Source of the DNA: Streptomyces sp. F63
GTDB taxonomy: Bacteria > Actinomycetota > Actinomycetes > Streptomycetales > Streptomycetaceae
DNA: 64,000 nt
Reading direction: 5' to 3'
NCBI RefSeq assembly: GCF_018070345.1
Contig: NZ_JAGPXX010000003.1
Location: 372,001-436,000 of the forward strand
Positions 29,995 through 37,753 of this stretch are shown one piece after another. A program made the position numbers and the translations under genes. Under the pieces are notes generated by a model. That model saw only the letters and a list, made by a program, of their open reading frames with translations. It did not search any database and was not told the origin of the DNA. Numbering within the stretch: the stretch's first letter is position 1; each line of letters opens with the position of its first letter.

Positions 29995-30035
29995 CTGAAG
30001 CCCCGCTGAAGCCGCCTGAAGAAGTCTTCAGGCGG
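29995..30035. promoter_or_regulatory. CTGAAG direct repeats and palindrome: probable response-regulator operator
   Basis: Three CTGAAG hexamers start at 29995, 30006 and 30016, spaced 11 and 10 bp, as expected for tandem half-sites of OmpR/PhoB-type regulators. The last one is part of a 24-bp palindrome (30012-30035, arms CCGCCTGAAGA / TCTTCAGGCGG, 2-base centre). The cluster lies in the 105-bp gap between the divergent PepSY and regulator genes, so it can control both. Confidence 0.7.
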
Positions 30036-30054
30036 GGTGCGCGAGACTGGGAGC

Positions 30055-30720
30055 GTGCGCCTGCTGATCGTGGAGGACGAGAAACGGCTGGCTCTGTCGC
30101 TGGCCAGGGGGCTGACGGCGGAGGGCTTCGCCGTGGACGTCGTCCACGACGGCCGCGAGGGGCTGCACCGGGCGCTGGAGGGAGTCCACGACCTGGTGGT
30201 GCTCGACATCATGCTGCCGGGGATGAACGGCTACCGGGTGTGCGCCGCGCTGCGCGCCGCCGGCTCCGGCGTGCCGATCCTGATGCTGACCGCCAAGGAC
30301 GGCGAGTACGACGAGGCGGAGGGCCTCGACACGGGCGCCGACGACTATCTGACCAAGCCGTTCTCCTACGTCGTCCTGGTGGCCCGGGTGCGGGCGCTGC
30401 TGCGGCGGCGCGGGCGCACCGCGGCCCCGGTGCTGACCGCGGGTCCGCTGACCGTGGACACCGGGGCCCGCCGGGTGCGGCAGGGGGAGACGGAGATCGC
30501 CCTGACCGCGAAGGAGTTCGCCGTGCTGGAGCAGCTCGCGGTGCGGGCGGGGGAGGTCGTCTCCAAGAGCGAGATCCTGGAGCACGTCTGGGACTTCGCC
30601 TACGAGGGCGACCCCAACATCGTCGAGGTGTACATCAGCACCCTGCGGCGCAAGCTCGGCGCCTCCCGTATCGCCACCGTGCGCGGGGCCGGCTACCGGC
30701 TGGTGACCGGTGATGTTTAG
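30055..30720 (+). CDS. OmpR/PhoB-family response regulator
   Basis: A 221-residue regulator. The receiver domain has VEDEKRL, the phospho-acceptor Asp51 (LVVLDIMLPGMNGY) and the Lys of YLTKPFSY. The C-terminal winged helix contains LTAKEFAVLEQLAVRAGEVVSKSEILEHVWD and NIVEVYISTLRRKL. GTG 30055 is preceded by GGGAG. The kinase gene overlaps the end by 8 bp. The CTGAAG repeats just upstream are probably its own binding site. Confidence 0.93.
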   Translation: MRLLIVEDEKRLALSLARGLTAEGFAVDVVHDGREGLHRALEGVHDLVVLDIMLPGMNGYRVCAALRAAGSGVPILMLTAKDGEYDEAEGLDTGADDYLTKPFSYVVLVARVRALLRRRGRTAAPVLTAGPLTVDTGARRVRQGETEIALTAKEFAVLEQLAVRAGEVVSKSEILEHVWDFAYEGDPNIVEVYISTLRRKLGASRIATVRGAGYRLVTGDV

Positions 30721-32113
30721 GAGCGTGCGGGCGAAGGCCGCGCTGGGCGCCACGCTCGTCGTCGCCGTCGCCCTCGTCTCCGCGGGGGCCGCCGTCCTGT
30801 GGGTGCTGCGGGACAACCTGCTCGGGCGGGCCGAGCTGGAGGCGCGGCTGGCGGCCCGGGAGATCGCCTCCCAGGTGGCCGCGGGACGGGCGTACGGCAG
30901 CCTGGAACTGCCGGACCGCGGGCAGCCGGTGCAGGTGGTCGACGAGGACGGCCGGCTGCGCGCGGCCAGCGAGGGCCTGGAGGCCGTCACCGGCACCGGC
31001 AGCGCCCGGGTCACACCCGAACCCGGGCCGTCCCCCACCGGCGACGACGACCACGACGACGATGACGACGATCCCGGGAGCGGGAGGGTGTCGGAGCGCA
31101 CCGGGACCGGATCCGGCACCGCCACCGTGGACGGCGAGACGGCGGCCTACCGCTTCGCCTCGGTGGAGGCCACCACCCCGCGCGGCGAGACCGTGACCGT
31201 CCACGCGGGCGTGCCGCTCGCCACCGAACAGGCGGCGGTCGGCACCGTCCGCACGGCGATGCTGGCCGGGCTGCCGGCGCTGCTGGCCGTCGTGGCCGCG
31301 GCGACCTGGCTGACGACCCGGCGGGCGCTGCGCCCCGTGGAGGGCATCCGGCGCGAGATGGCCGCGATCACGGCCTCGGCCGATCTGTCCCGCCGGGTGC
31401 CGGTGGCCGGCTCCGGGGACGAGGTCGAGCGGCTGGCGCGGACCACCAACGAAACGCTGGGGGCCCTGGAGTCCGCCGTGGAGCGGCAGCGGAAGTTCGT
31501 CGCGGACGCCTCGCACGAGCTGCGCAGCCCGATCGCCAGTCTGCGCACCCAGCTGGAGGTGGGGGAGGCGCACCCGGAGCTGCTGGACGTAGCCGGCGCC
31601 GTCGCGGACACCGTACGGCTCCAGGCGCTCGCCGCGGACCTGCTGCTGCTGGCACGGCTGGACGCGGGGGAGCGGCCGCCGGAGACGGCGGTGGACCTCG
31701 GGGCGCTGCTGCGGGAGGAGACGGCGCAGCGCCGGGACGGCCTTCCGGTGCGGGTGACGGTGGAGTCGGAGTGCGAGGTCACCGGTTCGCGCGGCCGGCT
31801 GGCGCAGGTGCTGGGCAATCTGCTGGACAACGCACAGCGCCACGCCCGCCGCGAGGTCGCCGTCTCACTGCGGCGTGACGGCGCCTGGGCGGTGCTGGAG
31901 GTGTCGGACGACGGGCCGGGGGTTCCCGCGGACCAGCGCGAGCGGATCTTCGAGCGGTTCGTGCGCCTCGACGAGGCGCGCAGCCGCGACGACGGCGGGG
32001 CCGGGCTGGGCCTCGCCATCGCGCGCGACATCGCGGTGCGCCACGGCGGCACGCTGGTGGCGGCCGGCGGCGCGGTGTTCCGGCTGCGGCTGCCGCTCGC
32101 CGGACGTTCGTGA
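30713..32113 (+). CDS. Sensor histidine kinase with acidic extracellular loop
   Basis: A 466-residue kinase. Two membrane helices (about 8-31 and 183-200) flank an extracellular domain that contains an Asp-rich run with His, about residues 111-120 (GDDDHDDDDDD). HAMP (about 200-255), phospho-acceptor His268 in FVADASHELRSPIASLR, and a HATPase domain with NLLDNAQRH and DDGPGVP follow. ATG 30713 overlaps the regulator's stop, so translation is coupled. The acidic loop suggests sensing of cations or cationic peptides; that is inference. Confidence 0.93.
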   Translation: MFRSVRAKAALGATLVVAVALVSAGAAVLWVLRDNLLGRAELEARLAAREIASQVAAGRAYGSLELPDRGQPVQVVDEDGRLRAASEGLEAVTGTGSARVTPEPGPSPTGDDDHDDDDDDPGSGRVSERTGTGSGTATVDGETAAYRFASVEATTPRGETVTVHAGVPLATEQAAVGTVRTAMLAGLPALLAVVAAATWLTTRRALRPVEGIRREMAAITASADLSRRVPVAGSGDEVERLARTTNETLGALESAVERQRKFVADASHELRSPIASLRTQLEVGEAHPELLDVAGAVADTVRLQALAADLLLLARLDAGERPPETAVDLGALLREETAQRRDGLPVRVTVESECEVTGSRGRLAQVLGNLLDNAQRHARREVAVSLRRDGAWAVLEVSDDGPGVPADQRERIFERFVRLDEARSRDDGGAGLGLAIARDIAVRHGGTLVAAGGAVFRLRLPLAGRS

Positions 32114-32161
32114 GCGGCGGCCGCCCCGGGCGGAGGGCCCGGGCGGAGGGCCGGCGGCCGG

Positions 32162-32635
32162 TCAGCCGACGCGCTGCTCGCGGAGGTGCTCCGCGACGGG
32201 CGTGAGGGTCTCCCGGAGCGCCGCGAGGTCGGCGGGCGGCATCAGATCGATGAAGTGCCGCCGGACGGAGGCGACATGGTGCGGTGCCACCTCGCGCATG
32301 ACCTGGGCTCCGTGGTCGGTCAGGACGGCGTAGAGGCCCCGCCGGTCGGATTCGCAGTTCTCCCGCCGGACGAGGCCCGCGGTCTCCATGCGGGTGATCT
32401 GGTGGGACAGCCTGCTCTTCGACTGGAGGGTGGCGCCGGCGAGATCGCTCATTCGCATCCGCGATTCCTCGGACTCGGAGAGGTTCACCAGGATCTCGTA
32501 GTCGTTGATGGTCAGTCCGAACGGCTGCAGATCCTTCTCCAGTTGGTGCATCAGCAGTTTGCTGACGTCCAGGTGGGTACGCCAGGCACGCTGTTCCTCA
32601 TCGCTGAGCCAGCGGGTGGCCGTCTCGGTCTCCAT
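32162..32635 (-). CDS. absC: MarR-family regulator, probable AbsC orthologue
   Basis: A 157-residue MarR protein. The winged-helix part includes LTINDYEILVNLSE, then RMRMSDLAGATLQSKSRLSHQITRMETAGLVRRENCESDRRGLYAVLTDHG. By position between the OmpR-type system and the AIM24 genes it matches SCO5405 AbsC of S. coelicolor, a pleiotropic regulator of antibiotic production, so the symbol rests on recalled synteny. A TAGAAT box ends 6 bp before the ATG, no Shine-Dalgarno site is present, and an inverted repeat overlaps the promoter: the mRNA is probably leaderless and the gene autoregulated. Confidence 0.8.
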   Translation of the reverse strand: METETATRWLSDEEQRAWRTHLDVSKLLMHQLEKDLQPFGLTINDYEILVNLSESEESRMRMSDLAGATLQSKSRLSHQITRMETAGLVRRENCESDRRGLYAVLTDHGAQVMREVAPHHVASVRRHFIDLMPPADLAALRETLTPVAEHLREQRVG

Positions 32636-32665
32636 ATGAATATTCTACCTATTAAAGTTGAAATA
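32636..32665 (-). promoter_or_regulatory. Promoter/operator of the MarR (absC) gene
   Basis: A strikingly AT-rich island in a GC-rich genome, immediately upstream of the MarR start. On the minus strand it contains TAGAAT as a -10 box whose end is 6 bp from the ATG, so transcription would start at or near the start codon. The imperfect inverted repeat TTCTAC-N8-GTTGAA (32643-32662) covers it and is a likely MarR site. Confidence 0.6.
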
Positions 32666-32767
32666 CGGACCAATGGCGACTGCTTCGCACCGCCCGCGAA
32701 TGTTCCCCCATGCAAAAAACGCCGACGCGGGCAGGCGTTCGAAACGTTACACTCCGGAGACTACCGT

Positions 32768-33553
32768 TCACAGTCCGAAGCGACGCTGAAGGCCCCCCAA
32801 ACCACCAGGAAGCTGGGGAAGTTGGGGCGTGGGGGAGGAGCCGGGGCCCGGGCCGCCGGACGGGCCGCCGGGCACGCCCGGCTCGCCCGGCACGGCCCCG
32901 GTGGCCAGCTCGTCCATCAACTGCTCGGTGGACTGCAGCAGCACCTGCCCCGCGCCCGTGAACTCGAACTGGTGCTCCTCCCCGGAGGCCCCGCCGAGCC
33001 CCGTGAGGGCCCGTACGCCGCCCAGCACCCCGCGCAGATAGCCGTGGTCGTAGTGGTGGCAGGGGGAGGGGCAGTCCGCCCAGCCGACGAGTGCCTGCGG
33101 ATCGACCCGGACGGGCGGCTCGACGAACACCACCGGGCCGTTCGAGGCGGCCACGAACTTCCCCGTCCCGATCAGGGTGAGAAAGCCCGGGATGATCGAC
33201 TGCTTGAGCGACAGCCCCGGCTCGAAGGCCAGCAGGTTGCCCGACCGGACGGTGAGGTTGCCGTCCTCCAGGTCGTAGGAGTTGACGTCGAAGGCCCGGT
33301 CGGCGAGGAGCATCTTGCCCCGGCCCTCGGCCACCACCCAGTCCGCCGCGTGCAGCGGGGAGTGGAAGCTGCCGGCGACCAGCCGGTCGAGGCGGCCGTG
33401 GCCGACGCCGTCGAAGCTGATCTCGCCGTAGTAGGCGATCATCTTGCCCTTCTGCAGGAACCACTGGCCGTGCAGGTCCACGCAGAAGGTGTACGCGTTG
33501 ACGTTGTCGTCGGCCGGCAGGGTCTGCGGGTCGAAGACGGCCGGACCGGTCAC
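32768..33553 (-). CDS. AIM24 family protein (third of three)
   Basis: A 261-residue AIM24 (TerD-neighbour, beta-roll) family protein, with a repeated beta-strand pattern, DVNSYDLEDGNLTVRSGNLLAFEPGLSLKQS and ARVFVEPPVRVDPQALVGW-type blocks. The last 35 residues are a Gly/Pro/Ser-rich tail. It is the last gene of a three-gene operon: its start overlaps the stop of the middle gene by 4 bp. No catalytic motif is visible. Function unknown; the family is widespread in actinobacteria and resembles a trimeric beta-helix fold. Confidence 0.85.
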   Translation of the reverse strand: MTGPAVFDPQTLPADDNVNAYTFCVDLHGQWFLQKGKMIAYYGEISFDGVGHGRLDRLVAGSFHSPLHAADWVVAEGRGKMLLADRAFDVNSYDLEDGNLTVRSGNLLAFEPGLSLKQSIIPGFLTLIGTGKFVAASNGPVVFVEPPVRVDPQALVGWADCPSPCHHYDHGYLRGVLGGVRALTGLGGASGEEHQFEFTGAGQVLLQSTEQLMDELATGAVPGEPGVPGGPSGGPGPGSSPTPQLPQLPGGLGGLQRRFGL

Positions 33554-34200
33554 AGCTTCTCCTCGGATGCCTGGACGAACACCGCGCCGGTGCCCGACAG
33601 TTCGAGCTGGAAGGCCTCTCCCGAGCCGCGGCCGACCATGTCGCGCCAGCCCAGCGCCGTGGAGAGCTTGTTGCGCACGTCCCCGTGGTGGGCGACGTAC
33701 GCCTGCGGGTCGACGTGCACCGGGCGGCCCGGGGCGATGGGCAGTTCGATGACACCGCCGTGGGCCATCACGGCCACCGAGCCGTGCCCGCTCAGGGTGG
33801 TGGTGAACAGCCCCTGGCCGGTGACCTGGCCGCGCACCATGCCCATCACCCCGCCCTGCGAGCCGAGGAAGACCGGCTTCTGCTGGAGCGTGCCGTCGAA
33901 GGCCAGCAGCCGGTCCGCCTCCACATGCAGGGTGTCACCGGACAGCTCGATCACCTGGATGTGGTGGCCGCCGTGCCCGAACATCACGGTGCCGTCGCCC
34001 TCGACCGTCATCAGCGGCGCCGCCTCGCCCGCCACCCGGCGGCCGATCATCGACATCACCCCGCCCTGGCCGCCCGCGATGCTGGGGGTGAAGGCGACCT
34101 CCCCGGTGTAGGCGAGCATCGCGCCGCGCTGGCTGAACAGCGTCTGACCGGGCGTGATCCGCGCCTCGACCATCTTCGAGTTGATCTCCCGGAACGGCAT
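33550..34200 (-). CDS. AIM24 family protein (second of three)
   Basis: A 216-residue AIM24 protein. It has the same architecture as its neighbours: MLAYTGEVAF, GDTLHVEADRLLAFDGTL and a PVHVDPQAYVAHHGD block. It ends SGTGAVFVQASEEKL. The gene shares one base with the stop of the first paralogue and 4 bp with the start of the third, so the three proteins are made together and may form one hetero-oligomer. Confidence 0.87.
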   Translation of the reverse strand: MPFREINSKMVEARITPGQTLFSQRGAMLAYTGEVAFTPSIAGGQGGVMSMIGRRVAGEAAPLMTVEGDGTVMFGHGGHHIQVIELSGDTLHVEADRLLAFDGTLQQKPVFLGSQGGVMGMVRGQVTGQGLFTTTLSGHGSVAVMAHGGVIELPIAPGRPVHVDPQAYVAHHGDVRNKLSTALGWRDMVGRGSGEAFQLELSGTGAVFVQASEEKL

Positions 34201-34838
34201 CAGAGCTGCCCCCCGACCGTGTTGCGCTCGCTGGGCTGCACATAGACCAGCCCCTCGCCCTCGAAGCGGATCTGGAACGACTCCCCGGAGCCCTCGCCCA
34301 GCACGGTGCGGAAGTTCACCCCGGACTGGAACTCCTGCCGCAGCTTGCCGGTGTGGGCCACGTAGGCCCCCGGGTCCACCCGCAGCGGATACGCCGGCGA
34401 CACCCGCAGCACCACGGCCGGGCCGTCGGACATGATGGCCGCCCGGCCCGTGCCCTCGACCACCGTGGTGAACAGACCGTTGCCCTGGGCGGCCCCGCGC
34501 AGCCCCGTGAACGTCGTGCCGGTGCGGAGCCCCGCGTCGGCCGCGAGCAGATTGCTGGCCTCCACATGGAGCGTGTCACCGTGCAGCGGGACGAGCGTGA
34601 TCTCGGTGGCCCGGTCGGCGAACCAGCAGGTCCCCTGCCCCCGCACCTCCATCAGCTCCATCTGCTCACCGGTGAGCCGGCGGGTGACCATGCCGCGCAG
34701 GCCCTCGCCGCCCCCGCTCAGCTTCTTGAAGTCCATACGGCCGTCATAGGCCACCATCGCGCCGTTCTTCGCCTTCACGGCCTCTCCGGCCAGGTCGACG
34801 GCGAGCACTTTGCTGCCTTGCAGTCGGAATTGCGCCAC
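34200..34838 (-). CDS. AIM24 family protein (first of three)
   Basis: A 212-residue AIM24 protein beginning MAQFRLQGSKVLAVDLAGEAVKAKNGAMVAYDG. It repeats the HVEASNLLAADAGLRTGTTFTGLRG and YPLRVDPGAYVAHTGKL blocks seen in the other two. GTG 34838 is chosen because family members begin near AQFRLQ; the frame is open far upstream without similarity. It is the first gene of the AIM24 operon. Confidence 0.85.
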   Translation of the reverse strand: MAQFRLQGSKVLAVDLAGEAVKAKNGAMVAYDGRMDFKKLSGGGEGLRGMVTRRLTGEQMELMEVRGQGTCWFADRATEITLVPLHGDTLHVEASNLLAADAGLRTGTTFTGLRGAAQGNGLFTTVVEGTGRAAIMSDGPAVVLRVSPAYPLRVDPGAYVAHTGKLRQEFQSGVNFRTVLGEGSGESFQIRFEGEGLVYVQPSERNTVGGQL

Positions 34839-35095
34839 AGACCCGACCGTATCCGCCCCGGAGGAGTACCGACAGGGGATCTCCCGTACGAGACCGGGGC
34901 GACCGGTCGCAGAAAAGGTCACACCGGTCCACCCGGGCGCCCGTCCGCCGGGAGCGGCTGTCAGAATGGACCGGCTTGTGCGGGCGTTCACAAGCCGGGT
35001 CGCCGCGGGAGTGCTCCCGGCCCCCGGAACCCGGTACCCCGGACCGCGCCCCCAGCCCGTCAGCCCCCGTACCGCCCGGAAAGAGGTTCCCGCCC

Positions 35096-35440
35096 GTGGA
35101 CATCAAGACCGCTTCCGCCGTCCGCCGACTCCGCCTGGTCTCCGCCGTGGAGGCGGTGTCCTTCCTCCTCCTGCTGGTCTGCTCGGTGCTCAAGCGCACC
35201 ACCGACTTCAACGCGGTGCCGGTGATGGGTGCGATCCACGGCGTGCTGGTCGTCCTCTTCCTGCTCTTCCTGGCCGACGCGTGGAACCGCACCAAGTGGC
35301 CGGTGAAGCAGCCGCTGGTCTACTTCGTGCTCTCGCTGATCCCGGTCGGCGGCTTCTACGCCGAGCGGATGCTGCGCCGCGAGGAGGAGGCCGGGGTCAT
35401 CGCCGCCCGGGCCCGCCGCGAGGGCGTCGTCAACGCCTGA
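35096..35440 (+). CDS. DUF3817 membrane protein (copy 1)
   Basis: A 114-residue membrane protein with three hydrophobic segments (VSAVEAVSFLLLLVCSVL; GAIHGVLVVLFLLFLAD; YFVLSLIPVGGFYAERM). DUF3817 signature residues are the E in SAVEAVSF and H in AIHGV. The GTG at 35096 follows AAAGAGG. It has a paralogue at 37336-37668. It is divergent from the AIM24 operon and convergent with the ArsR-like gene. Confidence 0.85.
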   Translation: MDIKTASAVRRLRLVSAVEAVSFLLLLVCSVLKRTTDFNAVPVMGAIHGVLVVLFLLFLADAWNRTKWPVKQPLVYFVLSLIPVGGFYAERMLRREEEAGVIAARARREGVVNA

Positions 35441-35487
35441 TCGCGGAGGCGGCCTCGCCCGCGTGCGCCGCGGGGCGGCCGGGACCC

Positions 35488-36564
35488 TCAGCCGGCCGCC
35501 AGGGCGATCCCGAGGGGCGTGCGCTCGTACAGCACCTGGTGGCCGTAGCGGTGCGAGGTCAGCAGCCCCGCGTCGCGCAGCGCCGCGAGATGCGCCGATA
35601 CGGAGGAGGGGGCCAGGCCGAGCCGGCGGGCGAGGCCCGTGGTGCTCGCCGGCTCCTCCAGCGCCGTGAGGACGGCCGCGCGGCCCCGGCCGAGCAGCCG
35701 GGACAGCACCTCCGGCGGCTGCTCCCCGGAGGATTCCCACAGCCCGCCGAGGCCCCGTGCCGGGTAGACCAGCGCGCGGTCCCAGGGCACTCCGCCGCCC
35801 GCGGCGGGGCCCGGCCGGCAGAACACGCTCGGGACCAGCAGCAGCCCGCGGCCCTCCGCGCCCTCCGCGCCCTCCGGCCTCTCCGGCGCCCCGGCCGCCT
35901 CCGTGCCTTCCGGTGCCTCCGCTGCGCCGGTCCCGGTCGACCTGCCGGCCCCGGTCGTGCCGGGCCCCGCCGGTCCGGTGTGCGCGATCGTCAGCGTGCC
36001 GTCCGCCCAGGACACGTCCGGGTGCAGTTCGGCGAAGAGTCCTTCCGGCCCGCAGCCGGCCAGCCGCCGTGCGTGGAAGGCGGCGTCGGCCTCCAGCAGG
36101 GCGTGCAGCGCGGGCCAGTCGGGCTCGATCAGCGCCCGCCAGGCCAGCTCCAGCAGATCCGCCAGTTCCTTGACGGCCCGGCCCGGGTCCTCCAGCATCC
36201 GCCGGCCGCGCAGGCTGGCGGCCGCGCCCGGGGTCCCGGCCAGCGTGCGCTCCAGCTCCCCCCGGGCCACCGCCGGATCGGTCGCCCGGACCCGGGCCAG
36301 TTCGTCCTCGATCCGGGTGTACGGGTCGGCGGGGCGCGGGGCGAGGAAGCGCGGGCCGCAGCCGTGGGCCGGCGCCAGCAGCGACAGCGGCGCCAGGTTC
36401 AGCCCCGAGGCCGCCACCTGGATTCTGCGCAGCCAGGGCAGCCGGGTCCCGGGCGGGCCGGGGCGGTCCAGGGCGCGCACGGCGCTCCGCGTCTCCCACA
36501 GGGGGGAGACCGCGAACCGGGTGTGCGGCACGTCATCGGGCGCGCATCGCAGATGGAACGGCAT
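35488..36564 (-). CDS. ArsR-like winged-helix transcriptional regulator
   Basis: A 358-residue protein with a DUF5937-like N-terminal region (FAVSPLWETRSAVRALDRP) and a C-terminal ArsR-type winged helix. The latter is LSRLLGRGRAAVLTALEEPASTTGLARRLGLAPSSVSAHLAALRDAGLLTSHRYGHQVLYERTPLG. The middle contains an acidic Gly/Ala/Glu low-complexity stretch. ATG 36564 is preceded by GGAGAGGGCGG. No metal-binding Cys pair is visible, so its inducer is unknown. Confidence 0.85.
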   Translation of the reverse strand: MPFHLRCAPDDVPHTRFAVSPLWETRSAVRALDRPGPPGTRLPWLRRIQVAASGLNLAPLSLLAPAHGCGPRFLAPRPADPYTRIEDELARVRATDPAVARGELERTLAGTPGAAASLRGRRMLEDPGRAVKELADLLELAWRALIEPDWPALHALLEADAAFHARRLAGCGPEGLFAELHPDVSWADGTLTIAHTGPAGPGTTGAGRSTGTGAAEAPEGTEAAGAPERPEGAEGAEGRGLLLVPSVFCRPGPAAGGGVPWDRALVYPARGLGGLWESSGEQPPEVLSRLLGRGRAAVLTALEEPASTTGLARRLGLAPSSVSAHLAALRDAGLLTSHRYGHQVLYERTPLGIALAAG

Positions 36565-36729
36565 GGGGTCCGCCCTCTCCGCCGGGTTTTCGTTCCTGTC
36601 CGAAAGCATGTCGGGGATGATCTACCCCGGGGGCGGCGGCACATACCCGGCCGGTCGTCCGGCACCGCCGGGTTGACCGGTATGCGGAACGGGGCTGACC
36701 CCCATATGACCGGCCGCTAAGGTCGAGGC

Positions 36730-37239
36730 GTGCCGAAGCCGCTCAGCCTGTCGTTCGACCCGATCGCCCGAGCCGACGAACTCTGGAAGCAGCGATGGGG
36801 ATCCGTGCCGTCCATGGCCGCCATCACCTCGATCATGCGCGCCCAGCAGATCCTGCTCGGGCAGGTCGACGCGGTCGTCAAGCCGTACGGCCTCACCTTC
36901 GCCCGCTACGAGGCCCTGGTGCTGCTCACCTTCAGCAAGGCCGGGGAGCTGCCGATGTCCAAGATCGGCGAGCGGCTGATGGTCCACCCCACCTCCGTGA
37001 CCAACACCGTCGACCGGCTGGTCCGGTCCGGGCTCGTCGCCCGGCGGCCGAACCCCAACGACGGCCGCGGCACCCTGGCGACCATCACCGACAAGGGGCG
37101 TGAGGTCGTGGAGTCCGCCACCCGCGACCTGATGGCGATGGACTTCGGGCTGGGCGTGTACGACGCCGAGGAGTGCGCCGAGATCTTCGCGCTGCTCCGC
37201 CCGCTGCGCGTCGCGGCCGGCGACTTCGAGGAGGGCTGA
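36730..37239 (+). CDS. MarR-family transcriptional regulator
   Basis: A 169-residue MarR protein. The N-terminal dimerisation helices include WKQRWGSVPSMAAITSIMRAQQILLGQVDAVVKPYGLTFARYEALVLL. The winged helix is MSKIGERLMVHPTSVTNTVDRLVRSGLVARRPNPNDGRG. It lies 96 bp upstream of a DUF3817 gene on the same strand and 500 bp before icmA, so those are candidate targets. Confidence 0.92.
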   Translation: MPKPLSLSFDPIARADELWKQRWGSVPSMAAITSIMRAQQILLGQVDAVVKPYGLTFARYEALVLLTFSKAGELPMSKIGERLMVHPTSVTNTVDRLVRSGLVARRPNPNDGRGTLATITDKGREVVESATRDLMAMDFGLGVYDAEECAEIFALLRPLRVAAGDFEEG

Positions 37240-37335
37240 GGCGGGCCGGGGCACGGCACGGGAGGCAGGCCCGGGGTCCCCGGGGTCCCCGGGGCGGCGG
37301 CGGGTCCGCGGCGGGCTCCGGTTACGCTCGACGGC

Positions 37336-37668
37336 ATGAAGAAGAGCGTGCTGACCCGGTACCGGGTCATGGCCTACGTCACCGCCGTGATGCTGCTGGT
37401 CCTCAGCACCAGCATGGTGTTCAAGTACGGCTTCGACCGCGGTGAGGACCTCACCTTCGTGGTCTCCCAGACGCACGGCCTGCTGTACATCATCTATCTG
37501 ATCTTCGCCTTCGACCTGGGCTCCAAGGCCAAGTGGAGCTTCGGCAAGCTGCTCTGGGTGCTGCTGTCCGGCACCATCCCGCTCGCCGCCTTCTTCGTGG
37601 AGCGGAAGATCACCCGTGAGGTGGAACCGCTCGTCGCGGACGGCGGACCGGTGGTCGCGAAGGCCTGA
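37336..37668 (+). CDS. DUF3817 membrane protein (copy 2)
   Basis: A 110-residue membrane protein with three hydrophobic segments: YRVMAYVTAVMLLVLSTSMVF, SQTHGLLYIIYLIFAFDLG and LLWVLLSGTIPLAAFFVERKI. It is a paralogue of 35096-35440, sharing the pattern of His in the second helix, K-W after it, and P-x-x-x-F-x-x-E-R in the third. Function unknown. It is probably cotranscribed with the MarR gene. Confidence 0.85.
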   Translation: MKKSVLTRYRVMAYVTAVMLLVLSTSMVFKYGFDRGEDLTFVVSQTHGLLYIIYLIFAFDLGSKAKWSFGKLLWVLLSGTIPLAAFFVERKITREVEPLVADGGPVVAKA

Positions 37669-37753
37669 GCGGCCCGGCACCGCGGGGCCGGGGAAAGCCG
37701 TGCCCCGCGGACTGCCATCGACAGATAGTAGGACGTCCAAGTAAATTACCCGT

